Shown here: one piece after another, positions 6,917 to 15,484 of the stretch
Numbering within the stretch: position 1 is the stretch's first letter
Layout of the letters: every line of letters starts with the position of its first letter
Assembly (NCBI GenBank): GCA_964479695.1
Contig: CAYZSO010000008.1
Location: forward strand, 41,668-105,667
Direction of reading: 5' to 3'
From: JAAYZH01 sp964479695
Lineage (GTDB): Bacteria > Bacillota > Clostridia > Saccharofermentanales > Fastidiosipilaceae
Length of the DNA stretch: 64,000 nt
Translations under genes and position numbers: made by a program
The notes under the pieces: generated by a model
What the model was told of the DNA's origin: nothing
The model's database searches: none
The model's input: only the letters and a program-made list of their open reading frames with translations

Positions 6917-7960
6917 CTAGAGCGTGGCATATTCGCTCGAACCGGATTTGCCTTCCGCCAGGGCCTTCACTTCCGCCCAAACCTTCTCATCAACCGGTAC
7001 GCCCAGCTCCAGATTCTCCTGCCGTCTCAGCAGCGTGTGTTCGCCCGGAAGGGAAACCTGATCTCCTTCGCGAATCGGCTTCGTCTCGTGAGCCGCTTGA
7101 ACCCGCTCATCCCATTTCGCTTGAATTTCCGTTTCAGTCCCGAATAGATAAGGGTCGGCAGCAATGAAGATTTGGCTCGCACCAGTGCAGCTTCCCTGTT
7201 TCTCCTCATCCATGTCAGAGCCAGTTTTTCCGTTGGCCAAAGCCGCCGCCGCCAAGTCCAGCACAATAGCCAGACCTGAACCTTTCCAGTACCCCACCGG
7301 CAGAATTCTGCGGCTCTCCTGGATCGCAGCCGGATCAGTCGTCAAATTCCCCTCGCTATCAAAACCACCCGGATAAGGCAATTCCTTACCGGCCAGTTGA
7401 TAAGTAGAGATTTTTCCCCAGGAATATAAGCTCATCGCCATATCAAACACAATCGGCCCATTTTGGCGGGGGATCGCAATGCACATCGGATTATTACCAA
7501 CGCCTTCTTCCACTGAGCCCCACAAAGGCATCGAACTCTCCGTGTTCGTCCAATTGATGCCGATAAAACCAGCCTCCGCCGTTTGCCAAGCGTACGTGCC
7601 GCCTCGCATCCAGTGGGTAGTATTCTTGAGGGAGACTAAGCCGATACCGTGGTCTTTGGCCAAAGCCACCGCCCTCTCAGCGCAGAACTCAGCATTCAAG
7701 ACGCCGATCCCCAACTGACCGTCATAATTCTCTACTGCGCCCTTAGCTCCAACAAGTTGCGGAGTACCTCCGAGGTTCACCCGACCGCGATTCACATAGT
7801 CAATGAAACGAGAAACCCGGTTCAAGCCGTGACTCTGGACTCCATCGAGACTGGACTCGGCATGAATCTCAGCAACTCTCTGGGCCTGCTCAGGTGAGAG
7901 GCCAGCCTGAAGCAGCGCCAATCGAATAACTTCTTTTAATTCAGCAAAAGGAACACGCAT
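6917..7960 (-). CDS. Ldh2/YiaK-family NAD(P)-dependent 2-hydroxyacid dehydrogenase
   Basis: The 347-residue protein belongs to the malate/L-lactate dehydrogenase family that includes YiaK/DlgD, 2,3-diketo-L-gulonate reductase. Family segments visible are SSLDGVQSHGLNRVSRFIDYV near the N-terminus, TTHWMRGGTYAWQTAEAGFI, the NNPMCIAIPR stretch and PVGYWKGSGLAIVLDL. The DGVxSHGLNR form resembles YiaK more than malate dehydrogenases, but substrate cannot be fixed from sequence. It has a GGAG ribosome binding site and seems monocistronic. Two motif copies lie in it: an exact 13-mer at 7235-7247 and a one-mismatch copy at 7658-7670. Confidence 0.88.
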   Translation of the reverse strand: MRVPFAELKEVIRLALLQAGLSPEQAQRVAEIHAESSLDGVQSHGLNRVSRFIDYVNRGRVNLGGTPQLVGAKGAVENYDGQLGIGVLNAEFCAERAVALAKDHGIGLVSLKNTTHWMRGGTYAWQTAEAGFIGINWTNTESSMPLWGSVEEGVGNNPMCIAIPRQNGPIVFDMAMSLYSWGKISTYQLAGKELPYPGGFDSEGNLTTDPAAIQESRRILPVGYWKGSGLAIVLDLAAAALANGKTGSDMDEEKQGSCTGASQIFIAADPYLFGTETEIQAKWDERVQAAHETKPIREGDQVSLPGEHTLLRRQENLELGVPVDEKVWAEVKALAEGKSGSSEYATL

Positions 7961-7969
7961 ACGACTCTC

Positions 7970-8053
7970 CTATCTGATATACCCTATTTCTTATACCCGA
8001 CCTCTTATACCCGACCTGATATACCCGATCTGATATACCCTATCTATTATACC
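7970..8053. repeat. Six 14-bp tandem repeats spanning the rho stop codon
   Basis: Six consecutive 14-bp units (for example CGACCTGATATACC at 8012-8025, CGATCTGATATACC at 8026-8039, CTATCTATTATACC at 8040-8053). The last unit encodes the C-terminal Tyr-Asn-Arg and stop of rho, so the array appears to have grown from the end of the gene. Confidence 0.9.
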
Positions 8054-10481
8054 CCTGCCCTTTTCCGTTACTTGATGACTCCTGCGGCAGGCGCATTGCG
8101 TCAATCACGGTCTGATCCTTGAGGGAAATATTCAAGGAATCGATCATGTGGTCATTATCTTTCGTTTTCAGCAAGAGGTTGATAATCAATTCTGTAACAT
8201 TGGCCGTATCAAGCTGACCAAAAGCCTTACGTACACCCCAAACCGCTTCCAACTGTTTCGGTGTGAGCAGTAGCTCCTCACGCCTCGTGCCTGATTTATT
8301 AATATCGATCGCCGGGAAGATTCGCTTCTCTGACAATTTGCGGTCGAGAACAACTTCCATGTTACCCGTACCCTTAAATTCCTCAAAAATCACTTCATCC
8401 ATGCGCGACCCAGTCTCTATGAGCGACGTAGCCACAATCGTCAGGCTGCCACCGTTCTCGATATTTCGAGCGGCACCGAAGAAGCGCTTCGGATGATGAA
8501 GGGCACCCGGATCCAAACCACCCGACAAAGTTCTTCCGGTCGGTGTAATTGTCAAGTTATACGCCCTCGCCATACGAGTCATGGAGTCCAGCAAAATGAC
8601 AACATCTTGACCCAACTCAACCAACCTCTTCGCGCGCTCCAAAACCAGCTCCGTAATTTTGACGTGGTTTTCCGGCGTCTTATCAAAGGTTGAATACACC
8701 ACTTCGCCGTTGATCCGGCGCTGCATGTCCGTCACTTCTTCCGGTCGTTCGTCGATCAGCAAGACAATCAGTTTCGCTTCAGGATTATTGATAGAAATCG
8801 CATTCGCAATCTTCTGCAGCAGGATCGTTTTACCAGCCTTAGGCGGGGAAACAATCATACCGCGCTGCCCTTTACCAATCGGCGAAAAGAGGTCGATAAT
8901 TCTCGTCGCAAGCTCCTTGCGGTCTGTTTCAAGCACATATCTCTCCGTCGGATAAATCGGCGTCAAACGATCGAAATGAGGTCTGTTGTGCATCTTCGAG
9001 GGCGCCATCCCATTCACTTCTTCGATATAATTCAGAGCCTGATAGCGATCCTGATCCCGCTTGTTACGGCAAGTTCCAGTCACGAGGTCACCCGCCCGCA
9101 AACTGAAGCGACGAATGATCTGCGCCGACACATACACATCCGCCGGCCCCTGAATATAATTTTCACTTCGCAAGAAACCATAGCCATCCGGCATCATCTC
9201 AAGCACGCCGGTGTGCCTCGGCTGTTCCGCCTTCGTCTCTTCAGCCGTTCTATTGTCCGTGGTCTCCGTCTCTGCGACTTCACTCGGCACTAGGTTCACC
9301 GGTGCCGTTTCAGTTTTGTTCTCGAATGGGTCAGCTTGTTCAGAGAGATTTTTCTCGGCCAAAGCCGCCCCCTCCGACCATTTCCCCTGACGCTGTCTCG
9401 GCCTAGCAGAAAACTCCGCAGCTTCGAGCCGCTCATCATCCTCGGTAAAGGGAGCGGTATTGTTATTCCTAGCAATATTTCTGTCCGACCTGTTCTGTCT
9501 GCTCTGAAAAGAAACATTTTTCTTCTGCTGACCTGGACGCTGTTTGGCATTCCTGCGATTAATCTTCGACGGAAGAGCCCGCTCCATATACGAAGCCTCT
9601 TGTGCGTCCGCGTCTTCATCTGCATTGGCACTGGCATTGGCACTGGCATTTACATTGGCATTGGCATTTGCATTTGTGGTTGTTCCTGCTCCTGCATTGG
9701 CGTTTGCGTTTGCATTAGCATTTGCGTTTGCATTAGCATTTGCGGTTGCGACTACTCCTGCGTTTGTTTCTTTCTTTGAATCGTCGTTTGCGTCTGCCGC
9801 CACATTCGCTCGGGGCATCCGCTCTTGGCCCGCTTGTGCTTGAGGAGCTCTCTCGCGAGCTGTATCGCGAGCTGTATGAGATGCTCCCTCGCTAGTCGCT
9901 TGCTGCGCTTTCTCATGCGCTCTGTCTACCCCAAGATCAGCTACATCCTTATGCTGTTCTTGTTCTGCGGGTACTACACTCATGTGTTTACTCTCAGAAA
10001 CAGTACCGGCACGGCGAGTTTCTGTTTGATCTCCCTCACGAGACACCGTATGATCTTCGGATTGGTCCTCCGTTTGGGCTGAACCTGATGACATTGGCTC
10101 TGTAACAGCCATCACTGAACGATGATGAACGGCGTTCGCTTCACCGGCGCCAGTATTTTTGCTAGTCGGTTTCGCTGGACGCTTATTGTCATCCTCGGTT
10201 TGTGGTAAATCACTAACTTCAGGCGGAGCACTCTTCATACGAGAACGCCTGCCTCTTGCAGAGCCAGATGTAGAAGACTGCTCTGTTTTCTGCAATGTCT
10301 TATCTTCTCGGCTCTGCAAGTCAGGCTTCTCTTCCTGACTTGTGTTCATCTGCTCAGCTAAGTAATTTGCTAAATCTTGCTTCTTCATTCGTTGTGCCTT
10401 GCTGACCGGCATAATGCCGGAAACACGCACAATCTGTACGAGATCCGCCTTGGATTTCGATTGGAAAATATTGTCGGACAT
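8040..10481 (-). CDS. rho: Transcription termination factor Rho with long low-complexity insert
   Basis: Rho is a hexameric RNA-dependent ATPase that terminates transcription. The 813-residue protein has the Rho N-terminal helical domain (1-45), a cold-shock-like RNA-binding domain starting near residue 422 (GVLEMMPDGYGFLRS), Walker A SPPKAGKTILLQ near 545-555 and Walker B VVILLDSMTRMARAYN near 630. It is almost twice the length of the E. coli protein. The extra 370 residues between the N-terminal and RNA-binding domains are hydrophilic and low-complexity, with alternating Asn-Ala repeats at about 243-286. N-rich inserts are known in other clostridial Rho proteins. The last codons belong to a 14-bp tandem array. 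Confidence 0.95.
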   Translation of the reverse strand: MSDNIFQSKSKADLVQIVRVSGIMPVSKAQRMKKQDLANYLAEQMNTSQEEKPDLQSREDKTLQKTEQSSTSGSARGRRSRMKSAPPEVSDLPQTEDDNKRPAKPTSKNTGAGEANAVHHRSVMAVTEPMSSGSAQTEDQSEDHTVSREGDQTETRRAGTVSESKHMSVVPAEQEQHKDVADLGVDRAHEKAQQATSEGASHTARDTARERAPQAQAGQERMPRANVAADANDDSKKETNAGVVATANANANANANANANANAGAGTTTNANANANVNASANASANADEDADAQEASYMERALPSKINRRNAKQRPGQQKKNVSFQSRQNRSDRNIARNNNTAPFTEDDERLEAAEFSARPRQRQGKWSEGAALAEKNLSEQADPFENKTETAPVNLVPSEVAETETTDNRTAEETKAEQPRHTGVLEMMPDGYGFLRSENYIQGPADVYVSAQIIRRFSLRAGDLVTGTCRNKRDQDRYQALNYIEEVNGMAPSKMHNRPHFDRLTPIYPTERYVLETDRKELATRIIDLFSPIGKGQRGMIVSPPKAGKTILLQKIANAISINNPEAKLIVLLIDERPEEVTDMQRRINGEVVYSTFDKTPENHVKITELVLERAKRLVELGQDVVILLDSMTRMARAYNLTITPTGRTLSGGLDPGALHHPKRFFGAARNIENGGSLTIVATSLIETGSRMDEVIFEEFKGTGNMEVVLDRKLSEKRIFPAIDINKSGTRREELLLTPKQLEAVWGVRKAFGQLDTANVTELIINLLLKTKDNDHMIDSLNISLKDQTVIDAMRLPQESSSNGKGQGYNR
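9620..9755. repeat. Hexanucleotide repeat encoding Asn-Ala repeats in rho
   Basis: The plus strand shows repeated GCATTG / GCACTG / GCATTT / GCGTTT hexamers, reading on the minus strand as alternating Asn and Ala codons. The codons are mixed, so selection on the protein rather than recent slippage alone may keep the pattern. Confidence 0.8.
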
Positions 10482-10775
10482 CCGATACCCCTCAATAATG
10501 AGAATAACAAAGTATAAAACAGGTCCAAAACTTCATAAAGAAGTCGACATCAAGGAAATGTCTATATGAAAAAAGTGCTTGTGGGAAATACTTCGTTCTT
10601 GTACGAGCATTATATAGCCTGTCACGTTGGAAGTGCAAGTACATTTGCAAGGATTTGTCGGATTTGTGGGATTTGTCAAGTTGTCGGCATAATTTTCTGA
10701 TTCGCTTGATTTGCGCGTCTGAAAAACCCCTTCCGCTTGTGCTACTCTTAGATGAAACTACCCGACGGAGGTTTT
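10482..10775. other. Divergent gap between rho and the traX-like gene
   Basis: About 290 bases that must hold the promoters of both divergent genes. I see a short GGATTTGT-type repeat at about 10648-10680 but no promoter I would call. Confidence 0.4.
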
Positions 10776-11618
10776 ATGTTCAAGTATTTGGCTGCACTCT
10801 TTATGCTGATCGACCATTTCGCTCATATTTTCAGCCCGATGCTTTCGCAAGAAACATACTTGCTCTGCAGAGCGATTGGCAGACTTGCCTTTCCAATGTT
10901 TGCCTATGCACTTGCCAGGGGATATAACCGCACTTCAAATGTTTTTGCCTATTTCATGCGCCTGGCTATTTTTGCTGTACTGACGCAATTCCTGTTTATC
11001 TTTGCCACACAGCAGCTTTCTTTACCTCAATACCTGTTCACAAATGTGCTGATCACATTTGCCTTAGCTATTGCCATGCTGGCAGCGATTGATTTAATCG
11101 AGAAATCTAGCTTAGACATGATGATCATGATGAAGCCGGCTTTGTCCGAAGGTGAAGGTGAAGAACAAAAAGTTTTTAATCCGGGTGGTATTCGCCTGCC
11201 TGCTGTAGTAGGTACGATTCTGGGCTCAATCCTGCTCATTTTGGTCATCTTCATTACTGTCACCTACAATCCGGATTACAGCCTCTATGGCTTGATTACG
11301 GTCTTGATTTTTCAGCGAATTGATCGAAACGAACCGGCATATGAGCGTACCATGAGAACAGATCTTAAGCGCAGACGTTATCTCAAACTCTTCGGATCCT
11401 TTCTGCTGTTGAATGTCATCTATACGTTTGGCAATATACAGTCTTTTGGGAATTCTCCCGATGTCTGGCTGCAGGCTTTATCCATATTCGCGGTTTTCTT
11501 CTTCCCGCTCTATGATCGCCAGGTAACAAGACCCGGCACTTTTTCAAAGTACTTCTTCTATCTCTTCTATCCCTTGCACTATACCTTGCTACTCGTGATT
11601 TACGCTATTGTCAGATAG
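10776..11618 (+). CDS. TraX family membrane protein
   Basis: The 280-residue protein has the TraX family start MFKYLAALFMLIDHFAHIF and the conserved RAIGRLAFPMFAYALARGY, followed by a series of hydrophobic segments (at least seven) across the length. TraX of the F plasmid acetylates pilin, while chromosomal homologues in Clostridia are uncharacterised membrane acyltransferase-like proteins. The ATG at 10776 has a CGGAGG ribosome binding site five bases upstream; the ATG at 10752 does not. No conjugation genes are nearby, so a role in pilin processing is not implied. Confidence 0.85.
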   Translation: MFKYLAALFMLIDHFAHIFSPMLSQETYLLCRAIGRLAFPMFAYALARGYNRTSNVFAYFMRLAIFAVLTQFLFIFATQQLSLPQYLFTNVLITFALAIAMLAAIDLIEKSSLDMMIMMKPALSEGEGEEQKVFNPGGIRLPAVVGTILGSILLILVIFITVTYNPDYSLYGLITVLIFQRIDRNEPAYERTMRTDLKRRRYLKLFGSFLLLNVIYTFGNIQSFGNSPDVWLQALSIFAVFFFPLYDRQVTRPGTFSKYFFYLFYPLHYTLLLVIYAIVR

Positions 11619-11782
11619 TTTTTCAGGTCTGAGTTACTAGCGGTTCTCTCAATTGAAAGAGGATGTCGTTGTTAGAGTATTTCGTTGTGAGAGAATTTTC
11701 GTTGACCGGTTTTGCTCGCGAAACGCTCTATGTAGAGAGTGTTTCGTTGTTTGGGGTCCGGATATACGGCTGAAAATTGAAA
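11619..11782. other. Repeat-bearing tail after the traX-like gene
   Basis: The region contains recurring TTTCGTTG segments (GAGTATTTCGTTG, GAGAATTTTCGTTG, GAGTGTTTCGTTG) and an imperfect hairpin CGAAACGCTCT / AGAGAGTGTTTCG near 11719-11747. It may act as a terminator, but the U tract is poor. Confidence 0.4.
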
Positions 11783-11819
11783 ATAAAAAGTCACCGATAC
11801 ATAAGACGATCGATGACTA
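11783..11819 (-). terminator. Intrinsic terminator after tRNA-Thr
   Basis: On the minus strand, a stem AGTCATCGAT / ATCGGTGACT (10 bp, one G-T pair or mismatch) is followed by TTTTTATTTTC. It starts four bases after the tRNA 3' end. Confidence 0.8.
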
Positions 11820-11822
11820 AAA

Positions 11823-11898
11823 TGGAGCTGGTGGACGGATTTGAACCCCCGACCTGCTGATTACAAATCAGCTGCTCTGCCAGCTGAGCTACACCAGC
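11823..11898 (-). tRNA. tRNA-Thr (anticodon UGU)
   Basis: The 76-nt minus-strand sequence folds as a cloverleaf: acceptor arms GCTGGTG / CACCAGC, D-arm with AGCTCAGCTGGCAGAGC, anticodon arm CTGATTTGTAATCAG with TGT anticodon, T-arm with GGTTCAAATCC, discriminator T and an encoded CCA. A terminator follows directly. Confidence 0.95.
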
Positions 11899-11998
11899 GC
11901 TTTTCAGAACGTAAGCAATTTTATCACAGTAGGGATACCTGTCAAGTTTCCAAATTTACCACTTCCTTTACCTCATTTACAACTTCATTTTCATTTCC

Positions 11999-12030
11999 AC
12001 TACATAAGTTTAAAATTAAACTTATGTAGT
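11999..12030. repeat. 32-bp palindrome, copy B
   Basis: A palindrome with arms ACTACATAAGTTTAA and TTAAACTTATGTAGT, imperfect only in the centre. It lies 321 bp from repeat element copy B, on the same side as in copies A and C. Confidence 0.8.
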
Positions 12031-12351
12031 GGGCCTTCGGTGGGTATGTAGCAGGCTATTTCCAAGGTCATTCGCTGAGAATAAAGGATCGCTAATTTCG
12101 TTATCGTCTCAGGTATGAGATAGCAATTGATATAGTTGAGCAGTTGAGGGTGCGCATGCTTCAACTTATTGTTGCTGGTTCGTAGTCGCAGTAGTTTTAG
12201 TTCAGAAGTTGGAGCTGCGCATTTCACAGATGATTTTTTCAAAGTGAGCCAGAATAGATTTATCCAACTATTAACCTTTTCGCGTAACAAATAACGCGAT
12301 GAGAATTACTTGTCTCTACCGGTGATTTTCGCGTTTCGCACCCATAAATAT

Positions 12352-12590
12352 TTTCCATGTTGGTCAGGATCGGGTAAGTTGCGACATTGGCTTGGCAGAC
12401 TCAGTGCTTTGAAAGGTCTTTTCTTGTTTGTACTGTGCTTCTACTAGATCGTATTATCGTCGGGGTCAGTATTCATTCAGCAATTCCCACTCCCAGGTCA
12501 GTAATCATTCATCTGACTGCAAAACAAGTGTCAAAATCATCTAGGAAATATTTGTTGTCGCAACTTACTCGATCCTAACCAGTTTGGAAA
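12352..12590 (+). repeat. Repeat element copy B (239 bp, terminal inverted repeats)
   Basis: Terminal inverted repeats of 35 bp at 12352-12386 and 12556-12590 match at 30 of 35 positions; the outer part begins TTTCCA and the inner end is TTGCGACA. Internal direct repeats GGTCAGTATTCATTCA (12464-12479) and GGTCAGTAATCATTCA (12496-12511) start 112 and 144 bases from the left end, as in copies A and C. There is no reading frame of note. Confidence 0.88.
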
Positions 12591-12905
12591 TTTATTTTGG
12601 CCAACCTCAAGCTATTGCGTCCATTATTGAACCGGTATCCATTAGTGAGCTGATGAATTCCTCGAAAATGCATGGAAATCTTAGATAGAGATAGAATGTG
12701 TTGAAAACCTTAGTTAACAAGAATGCATTAGAAGTCTTAGAAAAGGATGAGCTTAGAGTCCGTAATAGGGTGTAATAAAAAACCGAGGATGTTTTGTGTG
12801 CGCAATGATATTTTGGGCGATGCCCTTATTGATATTTTATAGTGATGCTTTAGCGATACTTTAGCGATACTTTAAGTGATGCTTTGGCGATATTCTCACA
12901 ATATA

Positions 12906-13112
12906 TCACGGAAGTAATGGGAACTTGGTGCCTGGTTCGACTGGTTCGAAATCTAATGGCTCGATGTCGTCAAAGGCCACGAGCTCCCACTTGGGTAAAT
13001 AGCGCTCTGACCATACATCATAGGGACGGCGGAAATAGTTTTCACCATCGGTTCGGTAAATGTGCTTCCGATGCATATAGTACATACCCGGCTTCATTTC
13101 CCAACAGCGCAT
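12906..13112 (-). CDS. Small hypothetical protein
   Basis: A 68-residue frame with a strong AGGAGG ribosome binding site seven bases before the ATG. The protein is rich in aromatic residues (MYYMHRKHIYR, NYFRRPYDVWSERYLPKWEL) and ends in an acidic/proline segment. I do not recognise a family. It lies about 100 bases downstream of aspA on the same strand, beyond a tandem repeat. The ribosome binding site and composition favour a real gene, but there is no homology evidence here. Confidence 0.5.
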   Translation of the reverse strand: MRCWEMKPGMYYMHRKHIYRTDGENYFRRPYDVWSERYLPKWELVAFDDIEPLDFEPVEPGTKFPLLP

Positions 13113-13183
13113 TAAATCCTCCTACCGATTTTCGTGAAAATATTGATATTTCTTACCTACAGGTCAGCACAGTTCTACAGGAC

Positions 13184-13226
13184 AACACAGCTGAGCAATC
13201 AACACAGCTGAGCAATCAGCACAGCT
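13184..13226. repeat. Stop-spanning 17-bp tandem repeat at the 3' end of aspA
   Basis: Two identical 17-bp units AACACAGCTGAGCAATC at 13184-13200 and 13201-13217, followed by a partial third (AGCACAGCTT) inside aspA. The gene's last Leu-Cys codons and TGA stop are one unit of the array. Confidence 0.85.
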
Positions 13227-14616
13227 TATCCAGATCGCTCAGGTCGGCCAGTTCTTCCGGGGTCAGGAGTTCGTTCTCGAGAATGAGTGAGCGCATGGAG
13301 CGGCCGGTTCGGAGGGATTCTTTGGCTAAGTCGGAACTCACCTGATAACCCAGGACTGGTGAAACGACCGTTGCAAGGTAGGTACTACTCTCCAGCTGCT
13401 CGGTGATGTGTTGAACGTTAAGTTCGATGCCGGCAATACATTGGTCGGCAAAAATGCTGAGAATGTTTGTCATGGTGTCTAAGGATTCGTAGAGTTTATA
13501 GAATAAAACGGGCTCGAAAGCGTTGAGCTCCAGCTGGCCGTTGGCGGCAGCCATTGTGATGGTTAGGTCATTGCCGATAACTGTGAAGGCTACTTGGTTG
13601 ACGGCTTCAGGGATGACAGGGTTTATTTTGCCCGGCATGATGGAAGATCCGTTCTGCACAGCCGGCAAGTTCATTTCGTTGAATCCGGTGGCAGGCCCGC
13701 TGGATAGGAGCCGCAAGTCGGAGGCCCACTTATTGAGTGTGACGGCGCAGCCCTTGATGGCGGCTGAGACATCGATGAAATCATCGAGATTCTGGGTTGC
13801 GTCGATCAGATCAGGCGCTTGCTGGAGTTCTACTCCACAGACTCTGGATAATTCCGGGACGACCGCTTCGCGGTAGGCTTGGGAGGCATTGATGCCGGTT
13901 CCGATCGCTGTCCCTCCGAGATTTACGTAATATAACGAGTGTTCTGCCTCACGAATTTTGTTGATGTCACGTCGCAGAGCGGAAGCGACAGCGGAGAACG
14001 CCTGACCTACTCGCATCGGCACCGCATCTTGCATTTCCGTGCGGCCAATCTTGTAGATGTTGTGGAATTCGGCGGCTTTGGCCTCCTGAACATGAATCAG
14101 ATGCTGCAAACTATCGATCAGAGGATTCAGTAGCTCGATTGTACCCAAGCGGCCTGCGGTCGGGAAAACGTCATTTGTGGACTGGCTGCGATTCACATGA
14201 TCATTGGGGTGAACGAGCGAATAGTCGCCTTTCTCCCCGCCCAGAAGCTCGATCGCGCGGTTGGCGATCACTTCGTTGGCGTTCATGTTGGCTGAAGTGC
14301 CGGCGCCACCTTGAATTGCGTCGACAATGAACTCATTCAGGAGCTGTCCATTTAAGATCTCATCACAGGCGGCTACGATGGCACGCCCAATATCCGAACG
14401 GAGCTCACCGGTGGCCATATTGGCTCTTGCGCAGGCCTTCTTGACACGGGCGAGATTCATGATCAGCACTTCGTGCATCGGGTGTTTGGAAATTGGGAAG
14501 TTCAGGGAAGCGCGAAGGCTCTGCACCCCGTAGTAAACGTGAGAAGGCACGGGCATTTCGCCGATGGAATCATGCTCAATGCGGAAAGCACCATCTTTGC
14601 TCATAACTACGGACAT
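13216..14616 (-). CDS. aspA: Aspartate ammonia-lyase
   Basis: The 466-residue enzyme deaminates L-aspartate to fumarate. It has the fumarase/aspartase superfamily signature GSSIMPGKINP near residue 320, the GGAGTSANMNANEVIANRA segment and the HPNDHVNRSQSTNDVFPTA region that binds substrate. The start at 14616 has a GAGGTG ribosome binding site; a GTG at 14625 lies inside that site and is unlikely. It is preceded by the terminator of the DUF1858 gene, so it probably has its own promoter. A 13-mer copy at 14071-14083 encodes AKAA. The gene end is tandemly duplicated. Confidence 0.93.
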   Translation of the reverse strand: MSVVMSKDGAFRIEHDSIGEMPVPSHVYYGVQSLRASLNFPISKHPMHEVLIMNLARVKKACARANMATGELRSDIGRAIVAACDEILNGQLLNEFIVDAIQGGAGTSANMNANEVIANRAIELLGGEKGDYSLVHPNDHVNRSQSTNDVFPTAGRLGTIELLNPLIDSLQHLIHVQEAKAAEFHNIYKIGRTEMQDAVPMRVGQAFSAVASALRRDINKIREAEHSLYYVNLGGTAIGTGINASQAYREAVVPELSRVCGVELQQAPDLIDATQNLDDFIDVSAAIKGCAVTLNKWASDLRLLSSGPATGFNEMNLPAVQNGSSIMPGKINPVIPEAVNQVAFTVIGNDLTITMAAANGQLELNAFEPVLFYKLYESLDTMTNILSIFADQCIAGIELNVQHITEQLESSTYLATVVSPVLGYQVSSDLAKESLRTGRSMRSLILENELLTPEELADLSDLDKLC

Positions 14617-14633
14617 TTCCGTCACCTCATACT

Positions 14634-14662
14634 AAAAAAGGCAGACCTCACCAGCCTGCCAT
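14634..14662 (-). terminator. Intrinsic terminator after the DUF1858 gene
   Basis: On the minus strand GGCAGG ... TCTGCC forms a short stem followed by TTTTTTAG. It lies between the DUF1858 gene and aspA. Confidence 0.7.
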
Positions 14663-14714
14663 CTGTGAATCGTTTGTCTTACCTCAACAGATTGTAGGCA
14701 GTTGCTAAACGAAC

Positions 14715-14930
14715 TTACGCTTCGACAGCGACTTCTTCGGCACCGAAATATTCATTGAGGCGCGCAAGCAGATGATCCGGATCCATGCCATGTACGTAGC
14801 ATGCTTGCTCAATGGACTCGCCGGTGGACATGACGCAGCCTAAGCAATGCAAGCCTTCTTCCATGAAGATTCCGGCAGAATTGATATCCATGCGTAAAAC
14901 GTCGACAATGATCGTATCTTTTGTAATCAT
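14715..14930 (-). CDS. DUF1858 domain protein (hybrid-cluster-associated redox disulfide type)
   Basis: The 71-residue protein shows the DUF1858 pattern: MITKDTIIVDVLRMD, then GLHCLGCVMSTGESIEQAC, and a helical end. The CLGC motif is the presumed redox or metal site; the family is often linked to hybrid cluster proteins and iron-sulfur enzymes, but the function is unproven. An AGGAGG ribosome binding site precedes the ATG. No hybrid cluster gene is in this window. Confidence 0.88.
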   Translation of the reverse strand: MITKDTIIVDVLRMDINSAGIFMEEGLHCLGCVMSTGESIEQACYVHGMDPDHLLARLNEYFGAEEVAVEA

Positions 14931-15068
14931 TATAATTACCTCCTAGGGTAAGATTCATTGTAAATCTCTTTTGTTAGGATGATTGTAACACGGCTTACCG
15001 TTTTGCGTTATGACTTCGGTCAAATATTTCAGTTATATGACAAAAAGGCCGTAATATCAGGCTCTCTA

Positions 15069-15097
15069 TTGACAGAGAAAAAAAGTGAATCCATAAT
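15069..15097 (+). promoter_or_regulatory. Sigma-A-type promoter of hup
   Basis: A perfect -35 TTGACA at 15069-15074 and a -10 CATAAT at 15092-15097 are separated by 17 bases, about 30 bases upstream of the hup start codon. Confidence 0.75.
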
Positions 15098-15127
15098 TTA
15101 CGCATATCATCTCTAGGAGGGAACTAT

Positions 15128-15400
15128 ATGACCAAAAATGAACTGATCGAGGCTGTCGCAAAGGCTTCCGGTCTTACTAAGAAAGATTCTGATGCCGCTG
15201 TGAATGCAGTCCTTGATACGATTGCAGAAACTCTTGAGAAGGACGAGAAGGTTGTCCTCGTGGGTTTCGGCACTTTTGAAGTGAGAGAGCGCAAAGCTCG
15301 TACCGGACGTAATCCTGCTACGAAAGAGGAGATCCAGATTCCGGCTTCTAAGGCACCTGTGTTCAAGGCTGGTAAGAGTCTGAAGGCTCGCGTCAACTAA
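15128..15400 (+). CDS. hup: DNA-binding protein HU
   Basis: The 90-residue protein begins MTKNELIEAVAKASGLTKKD and has the HU DNA-binding arm (GFGTFEVRERKARTGRNPAT) and the C-terminal FKAGKSLKARVN. HU bends DNA and organises the nucleoid. It has an AGGAGG ribosome binding site, its own consensus promoter and a strong terminator, and so is monocistronic. Confidence 0.97.
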   Translation: MTKNELIEAVAKASGLTKKDSDAAVNAVLDTIAETLEKDEKVVLVGFGTFEVRERKARTGRNPATKEEIQIPASKAPVFKAGKSLKARVN

Positions 15401-15424
15401 TCCCCGCCTGTTGACTAATAAACT

Positions 15425-15455
15425 AAGCTGCTTCTTGGAAGCAGCTTTTTTATTT
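15425..15455 (+). terminator. Intrinsic terminator after hup
   Basis: A 10-bp perfect stem AAGCTGCTTC / GAAGCAGCTT with loop TTG is followed by a T-rich tract. Confidence 0.92.
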
Positions 15456-15484
15456 TTCTTTTTTCGCCAAAGCCGAAGCCTTCC

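Larger units (their letters stand above)
11899..12905. other. Long non-coding gap holding palindrome and repeat copy B
   Basis: About 1 kb without a supported gene. Apart from the 32-bp palindrome and the 239-bp element it contains an 11-bp tandem array (units like AGCGATACTTT and AGTGATGCTTT) at about 12840-12895. Short frames here have no ribosome binding site or recognisable product. Confidence 0.65.

Noticed and set aside
10776..11618. Conjugation locus, because of the TraX similarity
   Set aside because: No relaxase, coupling protein or pilin gene is near; chromosomal TraX-like genes are common in Clostridia.
12000..12290. A 96-codon minus-strand frame upstream of repeat copy B
   Set aside because: Its end is the 32-bp palindrome, there is no ribosome binding site, and the product has no recognisable features.
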